Of a stretch of 38,850 nt of DNA, positions 33,003-38,850 are shown one piece after another (position 1 is the stretch's first letter; the number at the start of each line of letters is the position of its first letter). The notes under the pieces are model-generated. The model was not told the origin of the DNA, did no database searches, and worked only from the letters and a program-made list of their open reading frames with translations. The position numbers and the translations under genes were made by a program. Source of the stretch: Oscillospiraceae bacterium (GTDB taxonomy: Bacteria; Bacillota; Clostridia; Oscillospirales; UBA644); contig SVMT01000023.1 of the NCBI GenBank assembly GCA_015067305.1, positions 1-38,850 of the forward strand. The letters run 5' to 3'.

Positions 33003-33386
33003 TCAGGATACCCTAACAAGATATTGACAGTAAACATACACATTTTGAATTTTTTTAGCCTCGACACCATCGTCAGCTTGAATTATCGGCTGAGTTTCAG
33101 ACGGAGTTATATAGAGTTTAAAGACCAAAGCATTCTGTCCGGGACGCATATTTCTGATCTTTTTATATTCAAATTCCCTTTTGGTAACTCCGAGATGGTT
33201 GAATATAACCGATTCAATATCGGGATTACTGAAACACTTCAGAAACTCATCCGCTTCGTGAACTTCAAGGATGTGTTTTGCCTCTTCAAAGGTGATATTA
33301 TAGCATTTAAATTCACCCTCGTTTAAAACTGACATCATACTGCTGTTATCCAACAACAAAAAAGGTAAAGATTTAGGATCTTTCAT
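33003..33386 (-). CDS. DUF1874-like protein (YddF / viral ring-nuclease superfamily resemblance)
   Basis: A 127-residue protein. Its order of motifs follows DUF1874 (B. subtilis YddF, archaeal virus B116/AcrIII-1): an N-terminal strand ending in N-S-S-M (14-17), then G-E-F, ITFEEAKHIL (31-40), a helix NPDIESVIFNHLGV (54-67) and the C-terminal MRPGQNALVFKLYITPSE (80-97). In ring nucleases the helix begins with a catalytic His; here that position appears to be Asn54. It also has ~25 extra residues at the end. AAGGAGG precedes the ATG, and it has its own strong promoter. It is a single gene; no CRISPR or cas gene is present. Family assignment is by eye and moderate. Confidence 0.55.
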   Translation of the reverse strand: MKDPKSLPFLLLDNSSMMSVLNEGEFKCYNITFEEAKHILEVHEADEFLKCFSNPDIESVIFNHLGVTKREFEYKKIRNMRPGQNALVFKLYITPSETQPIIQADDGVEAKKIQNVYVYCQYLVRVS

Positions 33387-33443
33387 GAAACTAGCCTCCT
33401 TAAATTGATATAAATATTATAAAATTATTTATTTTATATTTAT

Positions 33444-33472
33444 ATTATATATTATTTTATGCGACTTGTCAA
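33444..33472 (-). promoter_or_regulatory. Consensus sigma-A promoter of the DUF1874-like gene
   Basis: Minus-strand TTGACA (33472-33467), 17 nt, TATAAT (33449-33444), extended -35 TTGACAAGTCGCATA. The leader to 33386 is about 50 nt and very AT-rich. Confidence 0.8.
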
Positions 33473-33548
33473 CACTTGTCTTTGGCATAAATGTAAATTT
33501 TCTATGAATCCACATTAATGCACGATTTCAACCAACAGATTTGCATAA

Positions 33549-33583
33549 AAAATCCGTGAGCCAACTATTGTCTCACGGATTTT
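33549..33583 (-). terminator. Terminator of the flavodiiron-ferritin-rubredoxin operon
   Basis: AAAATCCGTGAG (33549-33560) pairs perfectly with CTCACGGATTTT (33572-33583); on the minus strand the stem is followed by TTTTATGC. It lies 10 nt past the rubredoxin stop. Confidence 0.85.
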
Positions 33584-33592
33584 AATTTTCTG

Positions 33593-33751
33593 TTATTCAG
33601 CTTTGCTGAAGCTGTCTTTGCCTACGCCGCAAAGGGGGCATTCAAAATCATCGGGAAGGTCTTCAAATTTTGTACCTGCTGCAATACCGTTATCGGGATC
33701 ACCTACAGTTTCATCATATTCCCAACCGCAAACGTCACATACATATTTCAT
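33593..33751 (-). CDS. Rubredoxin
   Basis: A 52-residue iron protein: [14 protein letters not shown] and [11 protein letters not shown] provide the two C-x2-C knuckles (Cys5/8 and Cys38/41 region) that bind one iron. It transfers electrons, probably to the diiron centre of the flavodiiron protein or to peroxide-reducing proteins. The start is ATG 33751 with GGAGG upstream; an in-frame reading to 33895 overlaps ferritin and is rejected. It is 28 nt behind ferritin, last gene of the operon. Confidence 0.96.
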   Translation of the reverse strand: MKYVCDVCGWEYDETVGDPDNGIAAGTKFEDLPDDFECPLCGVGKDSFSKAE

Positions 33752-33779
33752 TTTAATTTTCCTCCATTTAATTTTATTA

Positions 33780-34289
33780 TTAGAGCACCAAGGAAGGCGC
33801 TGTGTAAACTCTTGTAGAAAGTTCCTGATTAAGCATATACAAGCTCTTGGGGTCAGAACCGAAAAGTTCCATTTTTGTGATAAGATCTTTTGCATTTGTT
33901 TCTTCCTCGCCCTGTTCTTTTACGAACCAGTCAAGGAACTGCATTGTACGGAAATCGCGGACATCATAAGCCGCACCGTAGATATCATTGATGAGAGAAG
34001 TTACATATTCCTCGTGCTCAAGACCTGCTTCAAGAACATCCATGTGGCACTTGAATTCCTTATCGGGTTTAGCGATAGCGTCAAGTGCTACTTTCATATC
34101 TTCATTCTGGAGATATGTGTAGAAAAGCATAGCATGGTCTCTTTCTTCCTGAGCCTGGATCATATACCAATTCGCAAAGCCGTCAAGTCCTACAGCCTTG
34201 AAATAATTGGAGAAATCCAAGTAGAGATATGCGGAATAAAATTCCTTATTGATTTGTTGGTTTAAAAGTTCGTGTACTTTTGCATCCAT
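33780..34289 (-). CDS. ftnA: Ferritin (ferroxidase type)
   Basis: A 169-residue non-haem ferritin that oxidises Fe(II) and stores iron in a 24-mer shell. The four-helix bundle shows the ferroxidase residues: Glu17 region in [18 protein letters not shown]-x-x-D-H in [14 protein letters not shown], Glu in [14 protein letters not shown], and [12 protein letters not shown] in helix D. Removing free iron limits Fenton chemistry. GGAG is before ATG 34289; it is 16 nt behind the flavodiiron gene in the same operon. Confidence 0.95.
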   Translation of the reverse strand: MDAKVHELLNQQINKEFYSAYLYLDFSNYFKAVGLDGFANWYMIQAQEERDHAMLFYTYLQNEDMKVALDAIAKPDKEFKCHMDVLEAGLEHEEYVTSLINDIYGAAYDVRDFRTMQFLDWFVKEQGEEETNAKDLITKMELFGSDPKSLYMLNQELSTRVYTAPSLVL

Positions 34290-34305
34290 AGTGTTATTCT
34301 CCTTT

Positions 34306-36093
34306 TTATTTTATTTTTTCAAAATCCGCAGCGCCGTGCTTACAAAGGGGGCAGACAATATCGTCGGGAAGGACATCTCCTTCATAGATATAACCGCAGA
34401 CATTGCACACATATCCTGTTTTTCCTTCGGTTTCGGGCTTCGGTTTAACATTTTTCTGGTAATACGAGTATGTCATTGCTTCCTTATCGGAAAGGACTCT
34501 TGCTTCCGTAACAGAACAAATGAACATTCCGTGTGTATCAAGGTCGATATACTGATCAACTTTAAGAGAGAGGAACGAATTTATATATCTGGGGAGGAAG
34601 ATCAGACCGTTATCGGAACGGAGAGGCTCACAATCCGCAAATTTATCTGTATTTCGTCCGCTTGTGAATCCGAACTTTTCAAACACCGCAAATGTCGCAT
34701 CTTCCGTGAGACAGTTGACATTCATAATTCCTGTTTGTTTAATGATATGATGAGAATAGTTTTCTTTATTTATAGTAACAGCAACTCTGTTGGGAGTATT
34801 TGTTACCTGAGTTACAGTATTGACAATAAGTCCGTTATCCTTTTTGCCGTCATTTGACGTAACAACATAAAGTCCGTAACCGATATTGAAAAGAGCCGTC
34901 AGATCGTTCTTATTCGCCGTTTCGTCCTGCTGTGCAAGATATTCCATACAGATCTCATCCGCAAGAGCATTAAGCTGGTCATTGCTTTCGGAATTGAGTG
35001 CAGAGAGAATTTTCACTGTATTTTCAGCAAAAGTAAGATGCTTACACTTTTCAAGCATACCCTTCATAACTTTCGCAGCAAGAGGAGCCCATGAGCCATT
35101 TTCGATAAATGCAACCGTTCTGTTGCTGAAGTTTCTTTCTGTAAGATGTTCAATGAACTCACGCATAAACGGGAATATTTCCGCATTGTACGTAGTTGTC
35201 GCAAGCACAAGTTTGCTGTATCTGAACGCATCCGCAACGGCAAGCGCCATATCACATCTTGCAAGATCGTGGATCACAACCTTGGGACAGCCGTTTGCTC
35301 TGAGTTTTTCAGCAAGCTGAATAACAGCTTTTTTCGTATTTCCGTAAACGGAAGTATACGCAATAACAATACCTTCAGTTTCAGGCTGATAACTTGACCA
35401 TGTATTGTAAAGGTTCAAATAGTGGCCCAGATTTTCCTTAAGAACAGGTCCGTGAAGAGGACAAATAACGGCAATATCAAGACCGGAAGCTTTCTTCAGG
35501 AGAGCCTGAACCTGAGCACCGTATTTACCTACGATACCGATAAAGTAACGTCTTGACTCATCGTCCCATGGTTCATCCACGTCAAGAGCCCCGAATTTTC
35601 CGAAACCGTCAGCTGAGAAAAGAACCTTGTCAGTACTGTCATAAGTAACAATTACTTCAGGCCAATGAACCATAGGTGCAGTTACAAAAGTCAGATTATG
35701 CTTACCGAGAGAAAGAGTGCTACCCTCACCAACAACGATCTGCTTATCTTCAAAATCAGTACCGAAGAAATTCTTCATCATGGCAAAAGCTTTAGCGGAA
35801 GAAACAACTTTAGCGTCAGGATATGCCTTAACAAAATTTACAATATTTGCTGAGTGATCGGGTTCCATATGCTGAACGATAAGATAATCAGGTTTTCTGC
35901 CTTCAAGAGTATCTCTTATATTATCCAACCATTCATGAGTAAAATTCACATCAACAGTATCCATTATTGCGATCTTTTCATCAATTATCGCATATGAGTT
36001 ATAGGACATTCCGTTGGGAACAACATACTGACCTTCAAACAAGTCAACTTTATGGTCATTTACACCAATATATTTTATATCATTTGTAATCAT
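34306..36093 (-). CDS. Four-domain flavodiiron protein (MBL-diiron, flavodoxin, flavin-reductase, rubredoxin)
   Basis: A 595-residue cytoplasmic enzyme for four-electron reduction of O2 to water and/or NO to N2O. Metallo-beta-lactamase diiron domain ~1-250 with HMEPDHSAN (His75, Glu77, Asp79, His80). Flavodoxin domain ~255-400 (IAYTSVYGNTKKAV). Flavin-reductase-like FMN-binding domain ~405-550 (ALFNIGYGLYVVTSN). C-terminal rubredoxin ~560-595 with YVCNVCGYIYEG and CPLCKHG. The extra two domains should bring electrons from NAD(P)H and rubredoxin within one chain. GAAAGG is before ATG 36093; a consensus promoter is 35-60 nt upstream. First gene of the operon with ferritin and rubredoxin. Confidence 0.93.
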   Translation of the reverse strand: MITNDIKYIGVNDHKVDLFEGQYVVPNGMSYNSYAIIDEKIAIMDTVDVNFTHEWLDNIRDTLEGRKPDYLIVQHMEPDHSANIVNFVKAYPDAKVVSSAKAFAMMKNFFGTDFEDKQIVVGEGSTLSLGKHNLTFVTAPMVHWPEVIVTYDSTDKVLFSADGFGKFGALDVDEPWDDESRRYFIGIVGKYGAQVQALLKKASGLDIAVICPLHGPVLKENLGHYLNLYNTWSSYQPETEGIVIAYTSVYGNTKKAVIQLAEKLRANGCPKVVIHDLARCDMALAVADAFRYSKLVLATTTYNAEIFPFMREFIEHLTERNFSNRTVAFIENGSWAPLAAKVMKGMLEKCKHLTFAENTVKILSALNSESNDQLNALADEICMEYLAQQDETANKNDLTALFNIGYGLYVVTSNDGKKDNGLIVNTVTQVTNTPNRVAVTINKENYSHHIIKQTGIMNVNCLTEDATFAVFEKFGFTSGRNTDKFADCEPLRSDNGLIFLPRYINSFLSLKVDQYIDLDTHGMFICSVTEARVLSDKEAMTYSYYQKNVKPKPETEGKTGYVCNVCGYIYEGDVLPDDIVCPLCKHGAADFEKIK

Positions 36094-36126
36094 AAGATCA
36101 AGCCTTTCTCTATATAATCTTCCATA

Positions 36127-36155
36127 ATTATATCATAAAAAAAACGGTTTGTCAA
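36127..36155 (-). promoter_or_regulatory. Consensus sigma-A promoter of the flavodiiron operon
   Basis: Minus-strand TTGACA (36155-36150), 17 nt, TATAAT (36132-36127), extended -35 TTGACAAACCG. No obvious PerR or Fur box was recognised. Confidence 0.8.
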
Positions 36156-36162
36156 TCACAAC

Positions 36163-37197
36163 TTAGAAACATTTTCCAGTTTTGCAATCCTCCGTACCGT
36201 TGCAACGGTAGCAAAGCTCATTGGGACATTCACCTTTTCCCGTAAGATCAAGGATATTCTGAACCGTTGTTTCCGCAATATTGGAAAGAGCTTCTTCCGT
36301 AAGAAATGCCTGATGAGAAGTTACGATCACGTTTGGCATTGAAATAAGTCTTGCAAGGGTATCGTCTTCAACTATATGACCCGAGAAGTCCTCAAAGAAA
36401 AAGTCGGATTCTTCTTCGTAAACATCAAGGCAAGCAGCTCCCACCTTACGGGATTTAATTCCGGCAAGAAGCGCTTCAGCATCAACAAGAGCTCCTCTAG
36501 AAGTATTAAGAATAACTACACCCTTTTTGCATTTTTCAAGAGCTTTTTCGTCTATGAGGTGATGCGTTTCTTCCGTCAAAGGACAATGCAGAGAAATTAT
36601 ATCGCTGTTTGCGAAAAGCTCATCAAGCTCAACATAACGGACAGTGTCACCGTTATCAAGATCAGATGCCGGAAACTTATCGTATGCAAGAACTTTCATT
36701 CCGAAACCTCGGCAGATATCAAGGAAAACTCTTCCTATCTTACCTGTACCTACGATACCTACAGTTTTACCGTGTAGGTCAAAGCCTGTGAAACCCGAAA
36801 GACTGAAATTGAAATCTTTTGTGCGTATATACGCCTTATGGATACGTCTGATGGAAGTCAGCAGAAGCGCCATTGCGTGCTCAGCTACAGCATATGGAGA
36901 ATATGCAGGAACTCTCAACACATGGATCTTTCCGAAAGCGTGTTTCATATCCACATTGTTGAAACCCGCACATCTGAGCGCTACAAATTTTACACCCAGC
37001 TCGCAAAGACGGTCAATTACCGCCGCATTTACAGTATCATTTACAAAAACGCAAACACCGTCATAACCGTGTGCAAGATCTACTGTATCTTCATTAAGTT
37101 TCGTTTCGTAATATTTAAATTTAAAACCTGCCTCGTTGCCATATTTATCGAAAGACGGCTTATCATATGGTTTCGCATCAAAAAAAGCTATTTTCAT
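36163..37197 (-). CDS. ldhA: D-lactate dehydrogenase (2-hydroxyacid dehydrogenase) with Cys-rich tail
   Basis: A 344-residue NAD-dependent D-2-hydroxyacid dehydrogenase, most like fermentative LdhA, which reduces pyruvate to D-lactate. The NAD motif GIVGTGKIGRVF is at ~146-157; substrate/catalytic residues are in LNTSRGALVD (Arg), the DVYEEESDFFFED stretch (Glu) and TSHQAFLTEEAL (His). YSPYAVAEHAMAL is typical of the LdhA subgroup. After the usual CPNEL ending there is an extra tail with Cys at 329, 332, 338 and 343 (plus Cys324), possibly metal-binding. AAGGAG lies upstream of ATG 37197. It has its own promoter with a Rex-like palindrome. Confidence 0.88.
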   Translation of the reverse strand: MKIAFFDAKPYDKPSFDKYGNEAGFKFKYYETKLNEDTVDLAHGYDGVCVFVNDTVNAAVIDRLCELGVKFVALRCAGFNNVDMKHAFGKIHVLRVPAYSPYAVAEHAMALLLTSIRRIHKAYIRTKDFNFSLSGFTGFDLHGKTVGIVGTGKIGRVFLDICRGFGMKVLAYDKFPASDLDNGDTVRYVELDELFANSDIISLHCPLTEETHHLIDEKALEKCKKGVVILNTSRGALVDAEALLAGIKSRKVGAACLDVYEEESDFFFEDFSGHIVEDDTLARLISMPNVIVTSHQAFLTEEALSNIAETTVQNILDLTGKGECPNELCYRCNGTEDCKTGKCF

Positions 37198-37229
37198 AAA
37201 ATCTTTGCTCCTTTTCTTTTTACAAATAT

Positions 37230-37272
37230 ATTATAACACAAAACAGAGGAAAAATCTGTTGAAATTTCAACA
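37230..37272 (-). promoter_or_regulatory. ldhA promoter with Rex-like palindrome
   Basis: Minus-strand TATAAT (37235-37230). Over and upstream of the -35 position lies the perfect 16-bp palindrome TGTTGAAATTTCAACA (37257-37272), flanked by outer repeats CAGAGG/CCTCTG (37244-37249, 37279-37284). It resembles Clostridial Rex sites (TTGTTAA-N4-TTAACAA), and Rex, an NADH-sensing repressor, often controls lactate dehydrogenase. The assignment is inference. Confidence 0.5.
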
Positions 37273-37369
37273 AATCCCCCTCTGATAAAAAATTTCACAA
37301 ATATTAAAGTTATTGTCTCATTTATGCTTTATGCAGAAACCGGATTTATTGAATATCTGAAATATCAGA

Positions 37370-38662
37370 TCATTGTTCAAGCATGATCCTGATGATTTCT
37401 TTATCGGTACCTTCCATGCCGTCCCTTGCAAGTCTGCCAATATTTCGGATGGTGTTTTCTACACCTTTAGTAACGATACCGTCACCGCCATAGAACTGTC
37501 TGCCTGTTATAGCCATATTATAACCAAGAATTCCGGCCTCCACAGCCATAGCGATCTTTGCGGCACATGAAGGTTTTGCACCGTCACATATTGTACCTGA
37601 CAAAATAGCCACAGCATTAACTATTGTATGGGCTATCTCGTAATATCTGCCGCCGAGCAAATATGCAATACCTGCACCACAGCCACATCCAGCACTTATC
37701 GCCCCGCAATAAGCGGACAAACAACCGATTCCCGATTTCTGATGTACTGTAACAAGGTCAGAAACTATCAGTGATCTGAGCAAAGTTTCATGATCAATAT
37801 TCTTCTCTCTTGCATATATGATAACGGGTACAGATGCTGTAATGCCTTGATTTCCGCTACCGGAAAGAATACATACCGCAAGCTCACAGCCACTCATACG
37901 GGCGTCCGAACCTGCCGCAGCGTAAGCTCTTGCAATTCTTGAAGTATCAGAATCCTCACCTTTGAGCAAAAGTTGTCCGATCGACGCACCATATGTATTT
38001 TTTAATCCTTCTTCCGAAATTGCCATATTCAGTTCTATCTGCCGTTCCAGATACGGACGAAGTTCATCAAGTTGAACCTCTTCTGCAAAAGCGACAATAT
38101 CACGGACATTCAGGAGATTTTCACGGGTTTCCTTGGAATTCTCCACTCCTGAATCCGAAGACATGATAGCACAGTATCTTTCAATCAAAGATTCATTATT
38201 CAGTGTTACCTCAACGACATTTGTATGGGTTTCAGTTATACGTACATTTGCGATATTATCTCCAAGTTTTCCCGTAAGATGAAGGTCAAAGCTACACCGT
38301 GTATTAAGCTCACAGATACTGATCTTACACGATTCCTTAAAAGCTCGTATCTCCGAAACATCACTTTCCTGCAAAGCACTGAGGACTTCAAGTTTTTTAC
38401 CGTGGGCGTTGGCTATTACACCTGCAGCAACAGCACTCTCGATACCGTGCATACCACCCGTAGCGGGAACAACAACGCTCTTTACGTTCTTGATGATATT
38501 TCCACTCAAGCCGACCGATATCTCAGAAGCTCTGCCGCCGAGGACATCTGTAAGTATCGAAGCTGCATACGCAATAGCGATCGGCTCGGTACACCCCATA
38601 GCAGGGCGCAATTCATCCATAAGGATCGCAGTATAATTGGTTATTATTTCAGGCGCAAGCAT
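37370..38662 (-). CDS. L-cysteine desulfidase / UPF0597 (serine dehydratase alpha-like) family protein
   Basis: A 430-residue protein of the CyuA/YhaM family. Members with 4Fe-4S clusters break L-cysteine down to pyruvate, ammonia and sulfide. Candidate cluster cysteines are Cys in ELRPAMGCTEPIA (N-terminus), CGAISAGCGCGAG (~285-297) and GTICDGAKPSC (~325-335), the positions expected for the family. SGSGNQGI and TGGMHGIESA are other hallmark segments. Start ATG 38662 has GGAGG 11 nt upstream; a GTG at 38680 would overlap that site. It stands alone downstream of tRNA-Glu and its terminator; only a weak ATCTGA/TCAGAT hairpin follows the stop (37355-37370). Confidence 0.88.
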   Translation of the reverse strand: MLAPEIITNYTAILMDELRPAMGCTEPIAIAYAASILTDVLGGRASEISVGLSGNIIKNVKSVVVPATGGMHGIESAVAAGVIANAHGKKLEVLSALQESDVSEIRAFKESCKISICELNTRCSFDLHLTGKLGDNIANVRITETHTNVVEVTLNNESLIERYCAIMSSDSGVENSKETRENLLNVRDIVAFAEEVQLDELRPYLERQIELNMAISEEGLKNTYGASIGQLLLKGEDSDTSRIARAYAAAGSDARMSGCELAVCILSGSGNQGITASVPVIIYAREKNIDHETLLRSLIVSDLVTVHQKSGIGCLSAYCGAISAGCGCGAGIAYLLGGRYYEIAHTIVNAVAILSGTICDGAKPSCAAKIAMAVEAGILGYNMAITGRQFYGGDGIVTKGVENTIRNIGRLARDGMEGTDKEIIRIMLEQ

Positions 38663-38752
38663 AATACATTTTACCTCCACAGTTATTTTTTCATTTCAGT
38701 ACCTCAATATGTACTTAGTTTTTATCAAAGCCCAAGACTTAGATAAAAAAAG

Positions 38753-38774
38753 TCTCCGAACGAAAGTTCGGAGA
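38753..38774 (-). terminator. Terminator of the tRNA-Glu transcript
   Basis: TCTCCGAAC (38753-38761) pairs with GTTCGGAGA (38766-38774), loop GAAA/TTTC, followed on the minus strand by C and a run of seven T. Confidence 0.9.
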
Positions 38775-38778
38775 TTTT

Positions 38779-38850
38779 TGGTGACCCGTACGAGAATCGA
38801 ACTCGTGTTTCAGCCGTGAAAGGGCCGTGTCTTAACCGCTTGACCAACGG
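38779..38850 (-). tRNA. tRNA-Glu (UUC), 5' end cut by the window edge
   Basis: The minus-strand reading shows a D-loop GGTCAAGCGGTTAAGAC, anticodon arm GGCCCTTTCACGGCT with anticodon TTC, T-arm CACGAGTTCGATTCTCG, the acceptor 3' strand ACGGGTC, discriminator A and an encoded CCA (38781-38779). Compared with the usual tRNA-Glu, about three bases of the 5' acceptor strand lie beyond position 38850. A U-tract terminator follows. Confidence 0.95.

Noticed and set aside
33003-33386. CRISPR locus associated with the DUF1874-like gene
   Set aside because: No repeat-spacer array and no cas gene is present in the window.
38779-38850. tRNA-Glu 3' end as an integration site
   Set aside because: No repeated copy of the tRNA 3' end and no integrase gene were found within the window.

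Overview
The window looks like chromosomal DNA from a strictly anaerobic, endospore-forming, moderately AT-rich Firmicute of the class Clostridia, probably a gut or host-associated relative of the Oscillospiraceae/Ruminococcaceae. The pointers are a complete spoIVA (sporulation), indolepyruvate:ferredoxin oxidoreductase and a PyrK/PyrD class 1B pair (anaerobic electron transfer), a rubredoxin-ferritin-flavodiiron cassette (oxygen/NO defence), Shine-Dalgarno sites of the AAGGAG/GGAGG type, and many textbook sigma-A promoters with 17-nt spacers. The taxon is inferred from gene content only.

Layout. 1-6.9 kb: a partial beta-helix lipoprotein; a small conserved protein divergent from DNA polymerase IV; a GH125 exo-alpha-mannosidase; spoIVA. 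7-9.7 kb: two tandem paralogous FtsX-like permeases without an ATPase. 9.8-17 kb: a minus-strand block reading (in transcription order) LURP-one protein, iorA, iorB, a membrane-anchored alpha/beta-hydrolase-like protein, pyrK, pyrD and a MATE exporter. 17-21.3 kb: uvrC behind a possibly structured leader, HPr, and divergent lepA. 21.5-26.3 kb: a solitary solute-binding lipoprotein, an XRE regulator plus a tiny HExxH (ImmA/IrrE-like) protein, a radical-SAM/helix-hairpin-helix protein and a cell-wall amidase. 26.5-32.8 kb: a zinc-ribbon/beta-propeller protein, a GH43 lipoprotein with a long leader RNA, and a divergent GH38 alpha-mannosidase. 33-38.85 kb: a DUF1874-like protein, rubredoxin-ferritin-flavodiiron protein, a D-lactate dehydrogenase behind a Rex-like palindrome, an L-cysteine desulfidase-family protein and a tRNA-Glu cut by the window edge.

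Functional themes. GH38 and GH125 alpha-mannosidases plus secreted GH43 and beta-helix lipoproteins suggest use of mannose-containing host glycans and plant-type polysaccharides. Rubredoxin, ferritin and a four-domain flavodiiron protein form a self-contained oxygen/NO and iron handling unit. IorAB, PyrKD, D-LDH and cysteine desulfidase fit fermentative amino-acid and redox metabolism.

Most notable non-coding signals. (1) A ~150-nt GH43 leader that starts exactly at a closing helix, folds into an aptamer-like domain and is followed by mutually exclusive antiterminator and terminator hairpins; I do not recognise the class, so it is a candidate new riboswitch or attenuator. (2) Five copies of a hairpin-plus-tail intergenic repeat, each 15-25 nt after a stop codon and each oriented with the upstream gene. 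(3) A uvrC leader whose pairing is complete only with G.U wobbles on the transcribed strand. (4) A -35 box extended to TTGACAARTCG at seven promoters. (5) A 20-bp perfect palindrome between dinB and its divergent partner. No CRISPR array, insertion sequence, integrase or rRNA gene was seen.
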